Shown: piece after piece, positions 56,683 to 64,000 of the stretch
How the letters are laid out: each line of letters begins with the position of its first letter
How positions within the stretch are numbered: the first letter of the stretch is position 1
From: Micromonospora sp. WMMD980
GTDB taxonomy: Bacteria > Actinomycetota > Actinomycetes > Mycobacteriales > Micromonosporaceae
Direction of reading: 5' to 3'
Length of the DNA: 64,000 nt
Assembly: GCF_029626035.1 (NCBI RefSeq)
Contig: NZ_JARUBE010000003.1
Location: 1,922,001 to 1,986,000, forward strand
Notes under the pieces: model-generated
Seen by the model: the letters and a program-made list of their open reading frames with translations, nothing else
What the model was told of the DNA's origin: nothing
The model's database searches: none
Program-made: the position numbers and the translations under genes

Positions 56683-57456
56683 CCCCAACCGGGCCACCAG
56701 GGAGAACTCGTCGTAGTCGGCGACCCGGGTGAACCCCACCCGCTCGTACAGGCGCACCGCCGCCGTGTTGTCCGCCCGCACGTTCAACACCACGTGCCCG
56801 ACGCGCTCGCGCAGCCGCCCGCACAGCGCCGCCACCACCGCCGCACCCAGACCCCGACCGCGGCACCGCGGCACCGTCGCCACGTTGCCCAGCGCCGCCA
56901 CCCCGTACGCCGGTGACCACACGTGCACCCCCGCCACCGCGACCAGCTCACCGCCGTCGCGCACCCCCACGTACTGCCCGGTCTCCACCATCCGCGCGTC
57001 GAACCAGTTGCCCGGATACGCCCGCTCGTAGAACCGCAGCAACCCCGGCAGATCCGCCGGGCCCAACACCTCGCCCGCCGGCGGCACCCCCGCCAGGCGC
57101 CCCGGATCCGTCAACGCCATCCGATGGTGCCGCCCACCCGGGACATGGTCGAACGAACCGGCCAGCGCCTTGAGCAGACCGGGGGACAGGTGCGCGTACA
57201 GCCGCGCCGGCAACACCGGCGCCGCCCGCGTCAACAACCCCGCCAGCGCCGCCGTCCGCTGCGGCGCCGCGAACGCCAGCAGCGTGGGCGGCTCCACCCC
57301 GTGATACAGCAGCACCACCTCGTCGCCCGAGCGGAACCACGACGTGTACGGCCAGAAGAAGTCGTCCAGATCACCCAACTGGTAGGCGTGCAACACCGGA
57401 TCCCGGCCCAACAGCCCGGCCAGCACCGCCCGGTCGTGCTCCGCCCGCACCGCCAC
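56662..57456 (-). CDS. GNAT-family acetyltransferase with N-terminal extension
   Basis: 264 residues. The first 130 residues are a second GNAT-like or substrate domain (YQLGDLDDFFWPYTSWFRSG). The C-terminal domain has the GNAT motif A: VATVPRCRGRGLGAAVVAAL (R-x-x-G-x-G/A) and the tail LNVRADNTAAVRLYERVGF typical of N-acetyltransferases. It transfers an acetyl group from acetyl-CoA to an amine. The GTG start lies one base after the stop of the TSUP permease gene upstream on the same strand, so they are coupled. The substrate is unknown. Confidence 0.82.
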   Translation of the reverse strand: MAVRAEHDRAVLAGLLGRDPVLHAYQLGDLDDFFWPYTSWFRSGDEVVLLYHGVEPPTLLAFAAPQRTAALAGLLTRAAPVLPARLYAHLSPGLLKALAGSFDHVPGGRHHRMALTDPGRLAGVPPAGEVLGPADLPGLLRFYERAYPGNWFDARMVETGQYVGVRDGGELVAVAGVHVWSPAYGVAALGNVATVPRCRGRGLGAAVVAALCGRLRERVGHVVLNVRADNTAAVRLYERVGFTRVADYDEFSLVARLGSAAAAG

Positions 57457-57457
57457 C

Positions 57458-58240
57458 TCAGCCCACCACCCACTGGTCGTAGCCCAACCGCGCCACCAAC
57501 GCCAGCACCACCACCAGCAGCACCACCCGCACGAACCCGGCGCCCCGACGCAACGCCATCCGCGCGCCCACCGCCGCCCCCGCCACGTTGCACACCGCCA
57601 TCGCCGCGCCCAACCACCACCACACGTGCCCGCTCACCCCGAACACCACCAACGCGCCCAGGTTCGTCCCCGCGTTCACCACCTTCGCCATCGCCGAGGC
57701 GTGCACGAAGTCCGCGCCCACCAACGCGGTGAACGCCAGCACCAGGAACGTCCCGGTGCCCGGGCCGATCAACCCGTCGTACAGGGCGATGCCCAGCCCG
57801 GCCACCAGCACCGCCGCCACCATCCGCGACCGCGTCCGCCGCGACGGCGCCGACACCGTGCCCAACCGCGGCCGGGTCACCACGAACACCGCCACCGACA
57901 CCAACACCACCAGCACCACCGGCCGGTACGCCCCGGCCGGCACCGCGCCCGCCAACGCCGCGCCCACGCCCGCCGTCACCACCGCCACCGCCGCCGCCGG
58001 ACCCGCCACCGCCCAGTCCAGCTTGGTCCGCCGGGCATAGGTCACCGCCGCCGTCGACGTGCCGAAGATCGCCGCCAACTTGTTCGTGCCCAGCGCCGTG
58101 GCCACCGGCACCCCGGGCGCCGCCACCAGCAACGCCGGCAACAACAGCAGCCCGCCACCGCCCACCACCGCGTCCACCCAGCCCGCCAGGGCGGCCACGC
58201 ACAGCAACGTCGTCAACGCCCACGCATCCACGCCGCGCAT
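57458..58240 (-). CDS. TSUP/TauE-SafE family permease
   Basis: 260 residues starting MRGVDAWALTTLLCVAALAG. It has two repeats of about four helices each with the TSUP pattern GGGGLLLLPALL and GTNKLAAIFGTSTAA in the first, and GPGTGTFLVLAFTALVGADF and AMAKVVNAGTNLGALVVFG in the second. Members export or import sulfite, taurine, sulfoacetate or similar small anions. It is coupled to the GNAT gene downstream. The substrate is unknown. Confidence 0.87.
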   Translation of the reverse strand: MRGVDAWALTTLLCVAALAGWVDAVVGGGGLLLLPALLVAAPGVPVATALGTNKLAAIFGTSTAAVTYARRTKLDWAVAGPAAAVAVVTAGVGAALAGAVPAGAYRPVVLVVLVSVAVFVVTRPRLGTVSAPSRRTRSRMVAAVLVAGLGIALYDGLIGPGTGTFLVLAFTALVGADFVHASAMAKVVNAGTNLGALVVFGVSGHVWWWLGAAMAVCNVAGAAVGARMALRRGAGFVRVVLLVVVLALVARLGYDQWVVG

Positions 58241-58284
58241 TCTGCCCACCACGCCGCCACCGGGGAGAACGGCTGTGGTCAGCC

Positions 58285-58371
58285 TCACCGGCCCCGACGC
58301 CGCCGCAACCACATCCCCGCGCACGCCACCGCCACGAACACCAGCATCGAACAGCACAGCAGCTTCAGCAC
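58285..58371 (-). CDS. putative 28-aa membrane miniprotein
   Basis: A GTG start gives MLKLLCCSMLVFVAVACAGM followed by WLRRRRGR and a stop. It has one hydrophobic helix with three Cys and a basic tail, like small single-span membrane proteins. No strong ribosome binding site is seen. It lies between two divergent genes, in a 166-base gap. I include it because the composition is unlike random DNA of this GC content; it needs conservation evidence. Confidence 0.4.
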   Translation of the reverse strand: MLKLLCCSMLVFVAVACAGMWLRRRRGR

Positions 58372-58406
58372 CCGGCCAGCCTGCCAGAGCGACGTAGGGT
58401 GTGCAG

Positions 58407-59186
58407 GTGCGCCTGGCCACCTTCAACCTGCTGCACGGCCGCTCCCTCATCGACGGGCTCGTCGACCCCGACCGGCTCACCGCCGCCGTCACCGCCCTCG
58501 ACGCCGACGTCCTCGCCCTGCAGGAGGTCGACCGCGACCAGAGCCGCAGCGGCAAGCTCGACCTCACCGCCCTCGCCGCCCGCGCCCTCGACGCCGAGCA
58601 CCACCGCTTCGCCGCCGCCGTCGTCGGCACCCCCGGCGAGCAGTTCCGCCCCCTCACCCACGACGACGACGGCCACGGCGAACCTCTCTACGGCGTCGGC
58701 CTGATCAGTCGTCACCCCGTGCGCACCTGGCACGTCACCCGCCTGCGCGCCGCACCGGTCCGCTCACCCATCTACGTGCCCGGTCCCGGTGGCGGGCTCG
58801 TCCTGCTCCGCGACGAACCCCGCGTCGTGCTCGCCGCCGTCCTCGACACCCCGCACGGCCCCCTCACGGTCGCCGCCACCCACCTGTCGTTCGTGCCCGG
58901 CTGGAACATCTGGCAGCTGCGCCGCGTCGTGCGCGCCCTGCGCGCGCTGCCCGCCCCCCGGATCCTGCTCGGCGACCTCAATCTCCCCGCCGGCCCCGCC
59001 GCCGCCCTCACCCGCTGGCGGCCCCTGGCCCGCCGCGCCACCTACCCGGCCGGGCAACCGCGCGTCCAACTCGACCACGTCCTCGCCGACCCCCACGACC
59101 TCGACCGGCTCCCACCCGTCACCGCCGTCGACACGCCGCTGTCCACCATCTCCGACCACCGGCCGCTCGTCGTCGACCTCGGCTGA
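58407..59186 (+). CDS. endonuclease/exonuclease/phosphatase family hydrolase
   Basis: 259 residues from GTG 58407, six bases after TAGGGT; this leaderless spacing favours it over GTG 58401. EEP-fold motifs: LATFNLLHGRSLIDG, LQEVDRDQSRSG (catalytic Glu), THLSFVPGWN, LLGDLNLPAG (Asp-x-Asn) and LSTISDHRPLVVDL (Asp-His). Such enzymes cleave phosphodiesters in nucleic acids, phospholipids or inositol phosphates. No signal peptide is present, so it acts inside the cell. The substrate is unknown. It is convergent with folD. Confidence 0.85.
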   Translation: MRLATFNLLHGRSLIDGLVDPDRLTAAVTALDADVLALQEVDRDQSRSGKLDLTALAARALDAEHHRFAAAVVGTPGEQFRPLTHDDDGHGEPLYGVGLISRHPVRTWHVTRLRAAPVRSPIYVPGPGGGLVLLRDEPRVVLAAVLDTPHGPLTVAATHLSFVPGWNIWQLRRVVRALRALPAPRILLGDLNLPAGPAAALTRWRPLARRATYPAGQPRVQLDHVLADPHDLDRLPPVTAVDTPLSTISDHRPLVVDLG

Positions 59187-59190
59187 GACC

Positions 59191-60090
59191 TCACTCCGCC
59201 CCGGTCTGCCGCTGCGCCGCGCGCACCGCGTTGCGGAACAACATCGCCACCGTCGTCGGACCCACCCCACCGACCCGCGGCGTGATCGCCCCCGCCACCT
59301 GGGCGCACGACTCGTCCACGTCCGGCAGCAACCGCCGCCCCTCGTACCGCACCCCGCCACCGACCACCACCGCGCCCGGACGCACATGCTCCGGCCGCAC
59401 GATCCCCGGGACCCCCGCGGCCGCCACCAGGATCTCCGCCCGCCGCGTGTACCGGGGCCAGTCCGCCACCCCGGTGTGCACCACCGTCACCGCCGCGTTC
59501 GCCGTCGGCCGCTTCTGCGCCAACAACATCGCCAGCGGCCGACCCAACGTCGCGCCCCGACCGAGGACCACCACCTCACGGCCCGACACCGGCACCCGGT
59601 GGAACGCCAACAACGCCTCGATCCCGGCCGGTGTGCACGGCAACGGCCCCGGCAACCCCAACGCCAACCGGCCCATGTTCACCGGGTGCATGCCGTCGAC
59701 GTCCTTGTCCGGATCCACCTCGGCCAACGCCCGGTCGTAGTCCAGGCCCCCGGGGATCGGGTGCTGCACCAGCACGCCGTGCACCGCGGAGTCGGCGTTG
59801 AAGTCCGCGAGCACCGCGTGCAGATCCGCCTGCGACGCCGACGCCGGCAGGTGCACGTGCGGCGACGCGAAGCCCAACTCCGCGGCCTGTCGCTGCTTGA
59901 TCCGGATGTACCCCGCGCTCGCGTCGTCGTCACCGACCAGCACCGTGGCCAACGCCGGCGTCACCCCCGCCGCCCGCAGCCGCCCCACCGACGCGGCCAC
60001 CTCGGCCAACACCTGATCCGCCACCGGCCCGCCCGGCAACAGCCGCGCGGTCGCCCCGGACACCGTCGGGGCCGACGTGGAAGAAGACAT
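59191..60090 (-). CDS. folD: methylenetetrahydrofolate dehydrogenase/cyclohydrolase
   Basis: 299 residues. FolD motifs: the catalytic Lys region YIRIKQRQAAELGF, VQHPIPGGLDYDRAL, DKDVDGMHPVNMGRL, PCTPAGIEALL, VVVLGRGATLGRPLAML and GGVGPTTVAMLFRN. It interconverts methylene- and formyl-tetrahydrofolate, supplying one-carbon units. A ZTP riboswitch lies immediately upstream, so expression responds to ZMP/ZTP, a signal of 10-formyl-THF shortage. The ATG was chosen at the end of the riboswitch leader. Confidence 0.95.
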   Translation of the reverse strand: MSSSTSAPTVSGATARLLPGGPVADQVLAEVAASVGRLRAAGVTPALATVLVGDDDASAGYIRIKQRQAAELGFASPHVHLPASASQADLHAVLADFNADSAVHGVLVQHPIPGGLDYDRALAEVDPDKDVDGMHPVNMGRLALGLPGPLPCTPAGIEALLAFHRVPVSGREVVVLGRGATLGRPLAMLLAQKRPTANAAVTVVHTGVADWPRYTRRAEILVAAAGVPGIVRPEHVRPGAVVVGGGVRYEGRRLLPDVDESCAQVAGAITPRVGGVGPTTVAMLFRNAVRAAQRQTGAE

Positions 60091-60110
60091 GCGACACCTC
60101 GCCCGCGGAG

Positions 60111-60185
60111 GCCCAGGCGGTCGACCCCCACGACGAGCTCCCCGATGGTTCACCCATCCCCGTGCCGCCAGTCGCGTCCCCCTCA
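60111..60185 (-). ncRNA. ZTP riboswitch (pfl motif)
   Basis: On the minus strand the conserved GCGACTGGCGGCACG (5' half), ATGGGTGAACCATCGGGGAGC middle and CCGCCTGGGC 3' motif are in order and 20 bases before the folD start. The 5' edge abuts or overlaps the stop codon (60183-60185) of the upstream nucleotidyltransferase-like gene. Family knowledge: ZMP/ZTP binding turns on folate one-carbon genes. Confidence 0.92.
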
Positions 60186-61208
60186 GCCTGCCACAACCCG
60201 CCGCGACACCGCATCCACCACGGCCTGCCACGCCGGCAACGACGCCAGCACCGCGTCGGCGCGCCGCCGCCGGTCCGCCGCCGACGCCACCTGAAGATCC
60301 GCCAACACCGCCTCGAACCCCGGCCGCAGCACCCGCTCCCGCCGCGGCGCCACCGCCGCCAGCACCGCCAGACACCGCGCGTAGGTCACCAGCACCCAGA
60401 ACATCGCCTCCCGGTGCCGCCCCGCCGCCACCAGCTCCGCCCCACCCTCGAAGACCACCGGCCGCCCCGCCGCGCCCAGGTCGGCCCCGAACGCGAACCC
60501 GTCGCGCGGCAGCCGCGCGACCTCCTCGAACACCACCGCCAACCCGGTCAGATGCTCCCGCACCCGCCCCGCGTCCACGCCGCCGCCGTCCAACGTCGCC
60601 AACAACTCCGGATAGCGCTCACCGAACCCGTGACCCGTCAACACCTCCGACGCCCGCACGTAGCGCCGCCGCACCGTCGGATCCGCCAGCCCCGCCACCG
60701 CCGGCCACACCGCCAGCAACGAGGTGGGGAACGCCCACGCCAACACCTGCTCCGCCATCGGCGCCCGCGCGTCCAGCGCCCGCAGCCCGTCCTCCACCCG
60801 TCGCCGTACGCCCGCGCAGCGGCGCCGCACCCACTCCGGGTCCGCGAACCCCGCCGCCACCCGCCGCCGGACCGCCGCCAACCGTCCGGACGGATCCGCG
60901 ATCATCCCGTCGGTGCGGAACATCGGCGCGAACACCCACGACCCCAGCACGTCCTGCGGGTCACCCACCTCCGCCCAGGTCACCGTGCTGACCTCCAGCA
61001 GCACCCCACGATGGACGAACTTGCCCACCTTCGCGCCGGGGGAGCCGCGCACCAGCAGCACGTCCACGTCCGACCAGGCGGGCAAGACCGCGTCGTCCGG
61101 CAACCCCACCGTCGACCCGCTGAACAACGCCCCCTGCACCGACGGGTCGGAGCGCATCCGCTCCCGCACCCAGTCGACCGCCACCGCCCGCGCCGCACCC
61201 ACCCGCAT
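60183..61208 (-). CDS. nucleotidyltransferase-like protein
   Basis: 341 residues. The N-terminal part has GALFSGSTVGLPDDAVLPAW then SDVDVLLV, a GSxxxG and DxD arrangement of the nucleotidyltransferase fold (Pol-beta type). The rest is helical with several Arg-rich segments and no second recognised domain. The stop codon lies at the 5' edge of the ZTP riboswitch, so folD may also be read from this gene's promoter. Function is unknown; it could be an aminoglycoside-type nucleotidyltransferase relative. Confidence 0.7.
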   Translation of the reverse strand: MRVGAARAVAVDWVRERMRSDPSVQGALFSGSTVGLPDDAVLPAWSDVDVLLVRGSPGAKVGKFVHRGVLLEVSTVTWAEVGDPQDVLGSWVFAPMFRTDGMIADPSGRLAAVRRRVAAGFADPEWVRRRCAGVRRRVEDGLRALDARAPMAEQVLAWAFPTSLLAVWPAVAGLADPTVRRRYVRASEVLTGHGFGERYPELLATLDGGGVDAGRVREHLTGLAVVFEEVARLPRDGFAFGADLGAAGRPVVFEGGAELVAAGRHREAMFWVLVTYARCLAVLAAVAPRRERVLRPGFEAVLADLQVASAADRRRRADAVLASLPAWQAVVDAVSRRVVAG

Positions 61209-61287
61209 CCGGCCGATCCTGCCAGTCCCGTGGCTGGCCCGCGGTCCCCTCGCGTCCGGCCTACGTGGCCGACCCGGCCCGGCCGGG

Positions 61288-62421
61288 TCACCGGCGGGTC
61301 GGCACGCCCGGCGGGGTGAGCGGCGACGTGTGGATGCGCCCGTGACCGTGGCCGAGCGGCCCGCCGGCCCGACCGGTGCGCACCGCGATCACCTCGGCGG
61401 CGATGCTGACCGCGGTCTCGGCCGGCGTGCTCGCGCCCAGGTCCAGGCCGGCCGGGCCGGCGAGCCGGGCCAGCGCGTCGGCGGTCACGCCGGCCGCCCG
61501 CAGCCGGTCCAGGCGTTCGGCGTGCGCGCGGCGGGAGCCCACCGCGCCGACGTAGGCGGCCGGGCCGGCGAGGGCCACCTCCAGCAGCGGCAGCTCGAAC
61601 TTCGGGTCGTGGGTCATGGCGATCAGCACCGTCCGCCCGTCCACCCGGGCGCCGGCGACCTCGGCGGCGAGGTAGCGGTGCGGCCAGTCGACGACCACCT
61701 CGTCGGCCGAGGGGAACCGGCGGCGGGTGGCGAAGGCCGGCCGGGCGTCGCAGACGGTCACCCGGTAGCCGAGCTGGGAGCCGACCGTGGCCAGCGCCGC
61801 GACGTGGTCGGTCGCGCCGAACAGGATCATCCGGGGCGGCGGCGGATGGGCGCGGACCAGTACCGCGTGCTCCGCGCCGTCGACGGTGTGCCGGTGCACC
61901 TCGGTGCGGGCGGCGGCCAGCGCCGCCCGTGCCTCCGGCAGGGTCGCCGCGTCGAGCCGCGCGTCGCCGAGCGATCCGTGCTCGCCCCACGGGCCGAGCA
62001 GCATCCGCCGGCCCATCCGCCGCCGGGGCCCGTCGACGCAGGTCAGCACCGCGACCTGCTGGCCGGCGCGCACGGCGGCGACCATCTCGTCGAGCCGGGG
62101 GAACGTGGCCCGGTCGAGGCGTTCGACGAAGACGTCGATGGTGCCGCCGCAGGTGAGCCCCACACCGGTGGCGGCCTCCTGACCGGCGCCGTAGCGCAGC
62201 GCCCGGGCCAGTCCGGTCGCGCGTACCCGCTCGGCCTCGGCGTGCACGGCCGCCTCCACGCAGCCGCCCGAGACGCTGCCCAGAACCGTGCCGTCCGGCC
62301 CGATGAGCATCGTGGCGCCGACCGGGCGCGGCGCGCTGCCCGCGGTGCCGGTGACGGTCGCGGCGGCCACCGGGTGGCCCGCCAGCCACCAGCGCAGCAG
62401 GTCGGGCAGGTGCTCACGCAT
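61288..62421 (-). CDS. XdhC-family molybdoenzyme maturation factor
   Basis: 377 residues starting MREHLPDLLRWWLAGHPVAA. The XdhC/CoxI N-terminal domain has GTAGSAPRPVGATMLIGPDG, SVSGGCVEAAVHAEAERV and TCGGTIDVFVERL; the C-terminal Rossmann-like domain has MILFGATDHVAALATVGSQL, THDPKFELPLLEVAL and YVGAVGSRRAHAERLDRL. XdhC proteins bind molybdenum cofactor and help insert or sulfurate it in xanthine dehydrogenase or CO dehydrogenase. It overlaps the MobA-like gene by eight bases. The target enzyme is not in the window. Confidence 0.9.
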   Translation of the reverse strand: MREHLPDLLRWWLAGHPVAAATVTGTAGSAPRPVGATMLIGPDGTVLGSVSGGCVEAAVHAEAERVRATGLARALRYGAGQEAATGVGLTCGGTIDVFVERLDRATFPRLDEMVAAVRAGQQVAVLTCVDGPRRRMGRRMLLGPWGEHGSLGDARLDAATLPEARAALAAARTEVHRHTVDGAEHAVLVRAHPPPPRMILFGATDHVAALATVGSQLGYRVTVCDARPAFATRRRFPSADEVVVDWPHRYLAAEVAGARVDGRTVLIAMTHDPKFELPLLEVALAGPAAYVGAVGSRRAHAERLDRLRAAGVTADALARLAGPAGLDLGASTPAETAVSIAAEVIAVRTGRAGGPLGHGHGRIHTSPLTPPGVPTRR

Positions 62422-62992
62422 CGAGCAGCCCCGCCTGCCCGGGTCGGTCCACGTCGGCGCCGTCGGCGACGTCGGCGCAGGGCACCACCCGTAACCGGTC
62501 GCGGTGCGCGCGCAGGTAGTCACGCGCGCCCCGGTCGCCGACCGCCGCCCGGGCGGCTCCCGCCCAGTGGTCGCGGCCGAGCAGCACCGGGTGCCCCTGG
62601 GTGCCGTCGCGGTGGGCGGCCACGGCGAGCGAGCCGGCGGTGGCGTCCCGGGCCACCCGGCGTACCGCGGCGGGGGTCAGGCCGGGCATGTCGACCAGGG
62701 TGACCACGGCCGCGACGGCGGGCGTGGTCAGCAGCGCGGCCAGCCCGGCGCGCAGCGAGGAGCCCATGCCGGTGGGCCACGCGTCGTTGCGGACCACCCG
62801 GGGCAGCCGGGCCCGCGCCCGCACCTCGTCGGCGGCCGCGCCGAGCACCACCACGACCGGATCGCAGCCGGCGGACGTGAGGATTCCGGCGGCGTGCTCG
62901 ACCAGCAGGCCACCCCGGTGGGTCAGGAGCGCCTTCGGCATGCCGTACCGGCGGCCGGCGCCGGCGGCGAGGAGCAGTCCAGCCGTGGCCAT
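62414..62992 (-). CDS. MobA-like NTP transferase (molybdenum cofactor cytidylyl/guanylyl transfer)
   Basis: 192 residues. The nucleotidyltransferase signature LLLAAGAGRRYGMPK is at the N terminus, followed by VVVVLGAAADEVRA, VVTLVDMPGL and GHPVLLGRDHW. This matches the MocA/MobA-like partners of XdhC that build MCD or related cofactors. ATG 62992 was chosen over an upstream start because TACGCT ends six bases before it (leaderless). The gene is coupled to xdhC, which follows on the same strand. Confidence 0.87.
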   Translation of the reverse strand: MATAGLLLAAGAGRRYGMPKALLTHRGGLLVEHAAGILTSAGCDPVVVVLGAAADEVRARARLPRVVRNDAWPTGMGSSLRAGLAALLTTPAVAAVVTLVDMPGLTPAAVRRVARDATAGSLAVAAHRDGTQGHPVLLGRDHWAGAARAAVGDRGARDYLRAHRDRLRVVPCADVADGADVDRPGQAGLLDA

Positions 62993-63097
62993 GGGTCGAG
63001 CGTAGGCGTACGCCACGAGATCCGGTATCCCTCGCTTGTTGGTTTCTCGCCTAGCATGTATCTCGTATTTGCTGTCGGGATGGCGGTGAGGTGCCGG

Positions 63098-64000
63098 GTG
63101 ACACCAGACGAAGCGCCCGCGTGGCGGCGGCTCTGCCCGCTGCCCCTGGACCGGTTGGCGCCGTTACCGGCCCTGACCGACCATCTCGACCGAGCCGGGA
63201 CCGGCCGGCGGCTGGCCGAGGCCGACGCGACCCGCACACCTCCCGACGACGTGCTGGCGGAGTTGCGCTCCCTCGGTGTCGCGGCGGTGTACGACCCGGC
63301 CACGGCCACCGCCGTGCACGTCAACGCGCTCAACGCCGCACTGGCGCGACACAGCGGCAGTCTGGCGATCACCCTCGGCGTCAACGCGCTGGCGTTGCTG
63401 CCGCTCTACATCGCCGGCACCCCGCCCCAGCGCGACCGGGCCGGCGCCGTGCTGCGGGCCGGTGGCTCGGCCGCCATGCTGCTCACCGAGTTGGAGCACG
63501 GCAGCAACCTCGCCCGCGTCGCGACCCGCGCGGTGCCCGACGCGGGCCGCTGGCGGCTGACCGGCGAGAAGCACCTCATCAACGGCGGCACCCGGCACGA
63601 CCTGCTGGTCACCCTGGCCCGGGTCGAGGGTGAGGACGGCCTCGGGTTGTTCCTCGCCGAACGGGACGACTCGGTCACCGCCCTGCCGGCCTGGCGCACG
63701 CTGCCCACGGCCGCCGCCGACATCTCCGGGGTACGCCTCGACGGCACGGTGGCGCAGCCGGTCGGCGTGCCCGGGGACGGCGCGGGCGTCCTGCGCCTGA
63801 CCCTCGCCCTGTCCCGGGGCGGCATCGGGTCGCTGGCCTCGGGTGTCACCAGCGGGGCGCTCGCCCAGGCGGTCGCGTACGCCCGCGAGCGGGACGTCTA
63901 CGGCGAGCCGATCGTCCACCTGGGCGCGATCGCGGAGCACCTGTTCCGGGTCGCCGCGCTCGACGTGCTGGTCGCGGCCGCCGCCGTCAAGGCCACCTTC
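63098..64000 (+). CDS. acyl-CoA dehydrogenase, N-terminal part (truncated by the window end)
   Basis: The GTG 63098 frame stays open to the edge, giving 301 residues of an acyl-CoA dehydrogenase: LDRLAPLPALTDHL, NALNAALARHSGSLAITL, LLTELEHGSNLARVATRA and LTGEKHLINGGTRHDLLVTL, then LSRGGIGSLASGVTSGAL. The segment LTELEHGSN is the FAD/substrate loop of the family. The catalytic Glu of the C-terminal domain would lie beyond the window. GAGGTG precedes the GTG; an ATG at 63080 in frame is an alternative. It could act on an acyl-CoA or on an acyl-carrier-protein in secondary metabolism. Confidence 0.85.
   Translation, partial: MTPDEAPAWRRLCPLPLDRLAPLPALTDHLDRAGTGRRLAEADATRTPPDDVLAELRSLGVAAVYDPATATAVHVNALNAALARHSGSLAITLGVNALALLPLYIAGTPPQRDRAGAVLRAGGSAAMLLTELEHGSNLARVATRAVPDAGRWRLTGEKHLINGGTRHDLLVTLARVEGEDGLGLFLAERDDSVTALPAWRTLPTAAADISGVRLDGTVAQPVGVPGDGAGVLRLTLALSRGGIGSLASGVTSGALAQAVAYARERDVYGEPIVHLGAIAEHLFRVAALDVLVAAAAVKATF

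Overview
The window is high-GC actinobacterial DNA, most like Micromonospora or a close Micromonosporaceae relative. The clues are frequent GTG/TTG starts, many GTGA/ATGA stop-start overlaps, mycothiol chemistry (mscR), and a pgsA-DUF881-SBP-DUF881-gcvH-garA-ftsR-DUF151-merR-gcvP block with the order known from Mycobacterium tuberculosis (Rv1822 to Rv1832). Several genes show a TAnnnT hexamer 6-7 nt before the start codon, which suggests leaderless mRNAs.

Layout. 0-3 kb: two small hydrophilic proteins and a decayed mobile-element scar (XRE-regulator remnant, frameshifted tyrosine integrase, tRNA-like 3' end), then a pentapeptide-repeat protein and an ABC-ATPase remnant. 3-8.5 kb: a WYL regulator facing a small gene, then an EthR-like TetR regulator with a perfect 34-bp operator facing an EthA-like monooxygenase-SDR-hydrolase operon. 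8.8-12 kb: mscR plus a metallo-beta-lactamase-fold partner, and a DUF3626 gene broken by a 13-bp tandem duplication. 12-24.5 kb: two paralogous secreted lysozyme-like proteins, a PhoD phosphatase, an MFS exporter, a geranylgeranyl-reductase-type flavoprotein, an alcohol dehydrogenase, a pair of large tandem palindromes, a secreted 5'-nucleotidase, an SDR and an AbiE-like two-gene unit.

24.5-33.6 kb is a selenocysteine island. It holds a candidate structured RNA with a terminator, a three-gene formate dehydrogenase whose catalytic subunit reads through an in-frame TGA (Sec190) followed by a SECIS-like hairpin, tRNA-Sec, selA and selB. selD is not in the window. 33.6-40 kb holds small and regulatory genes: a second 13-bp-duplication frameshift, a DNA glycosylase, a universal stress protein, a SpoIIE-type phosphatase and a MarR regulator.

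40-53 kb is the conserved glycine-cleavage/GarA block, with a truncated hemoglobin, a flavohemoglobin, a DivIVA-like protein and a sirtuin inserted between the second merR gene and gcvP. gcvP has a single-aptamer glycine riboswitch. 53-64 kb: DUF5999, a PabB-like synthase, proline iminopeptidase facing a MarR regulator, peptide deformylase, a GNAT, a TSUP permease, an EEP hydrolase, folD under a ZTP riboswitch, a nucleotidyltransferase-like protein, XdhC and MobA-like molybdoenzyme maturation proteins, and an acyl-CoA dehydrogenase that runs off the window edge.

Functional links. The FDH operon and the Sec machinery form one self-contained unit apart from selD. Glycine and one-carbon metabolism is represented by gcvH, gcvP and folD, two of them under metabolite riboswitches. 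All calls rest on reading the sequence; no database search was run.
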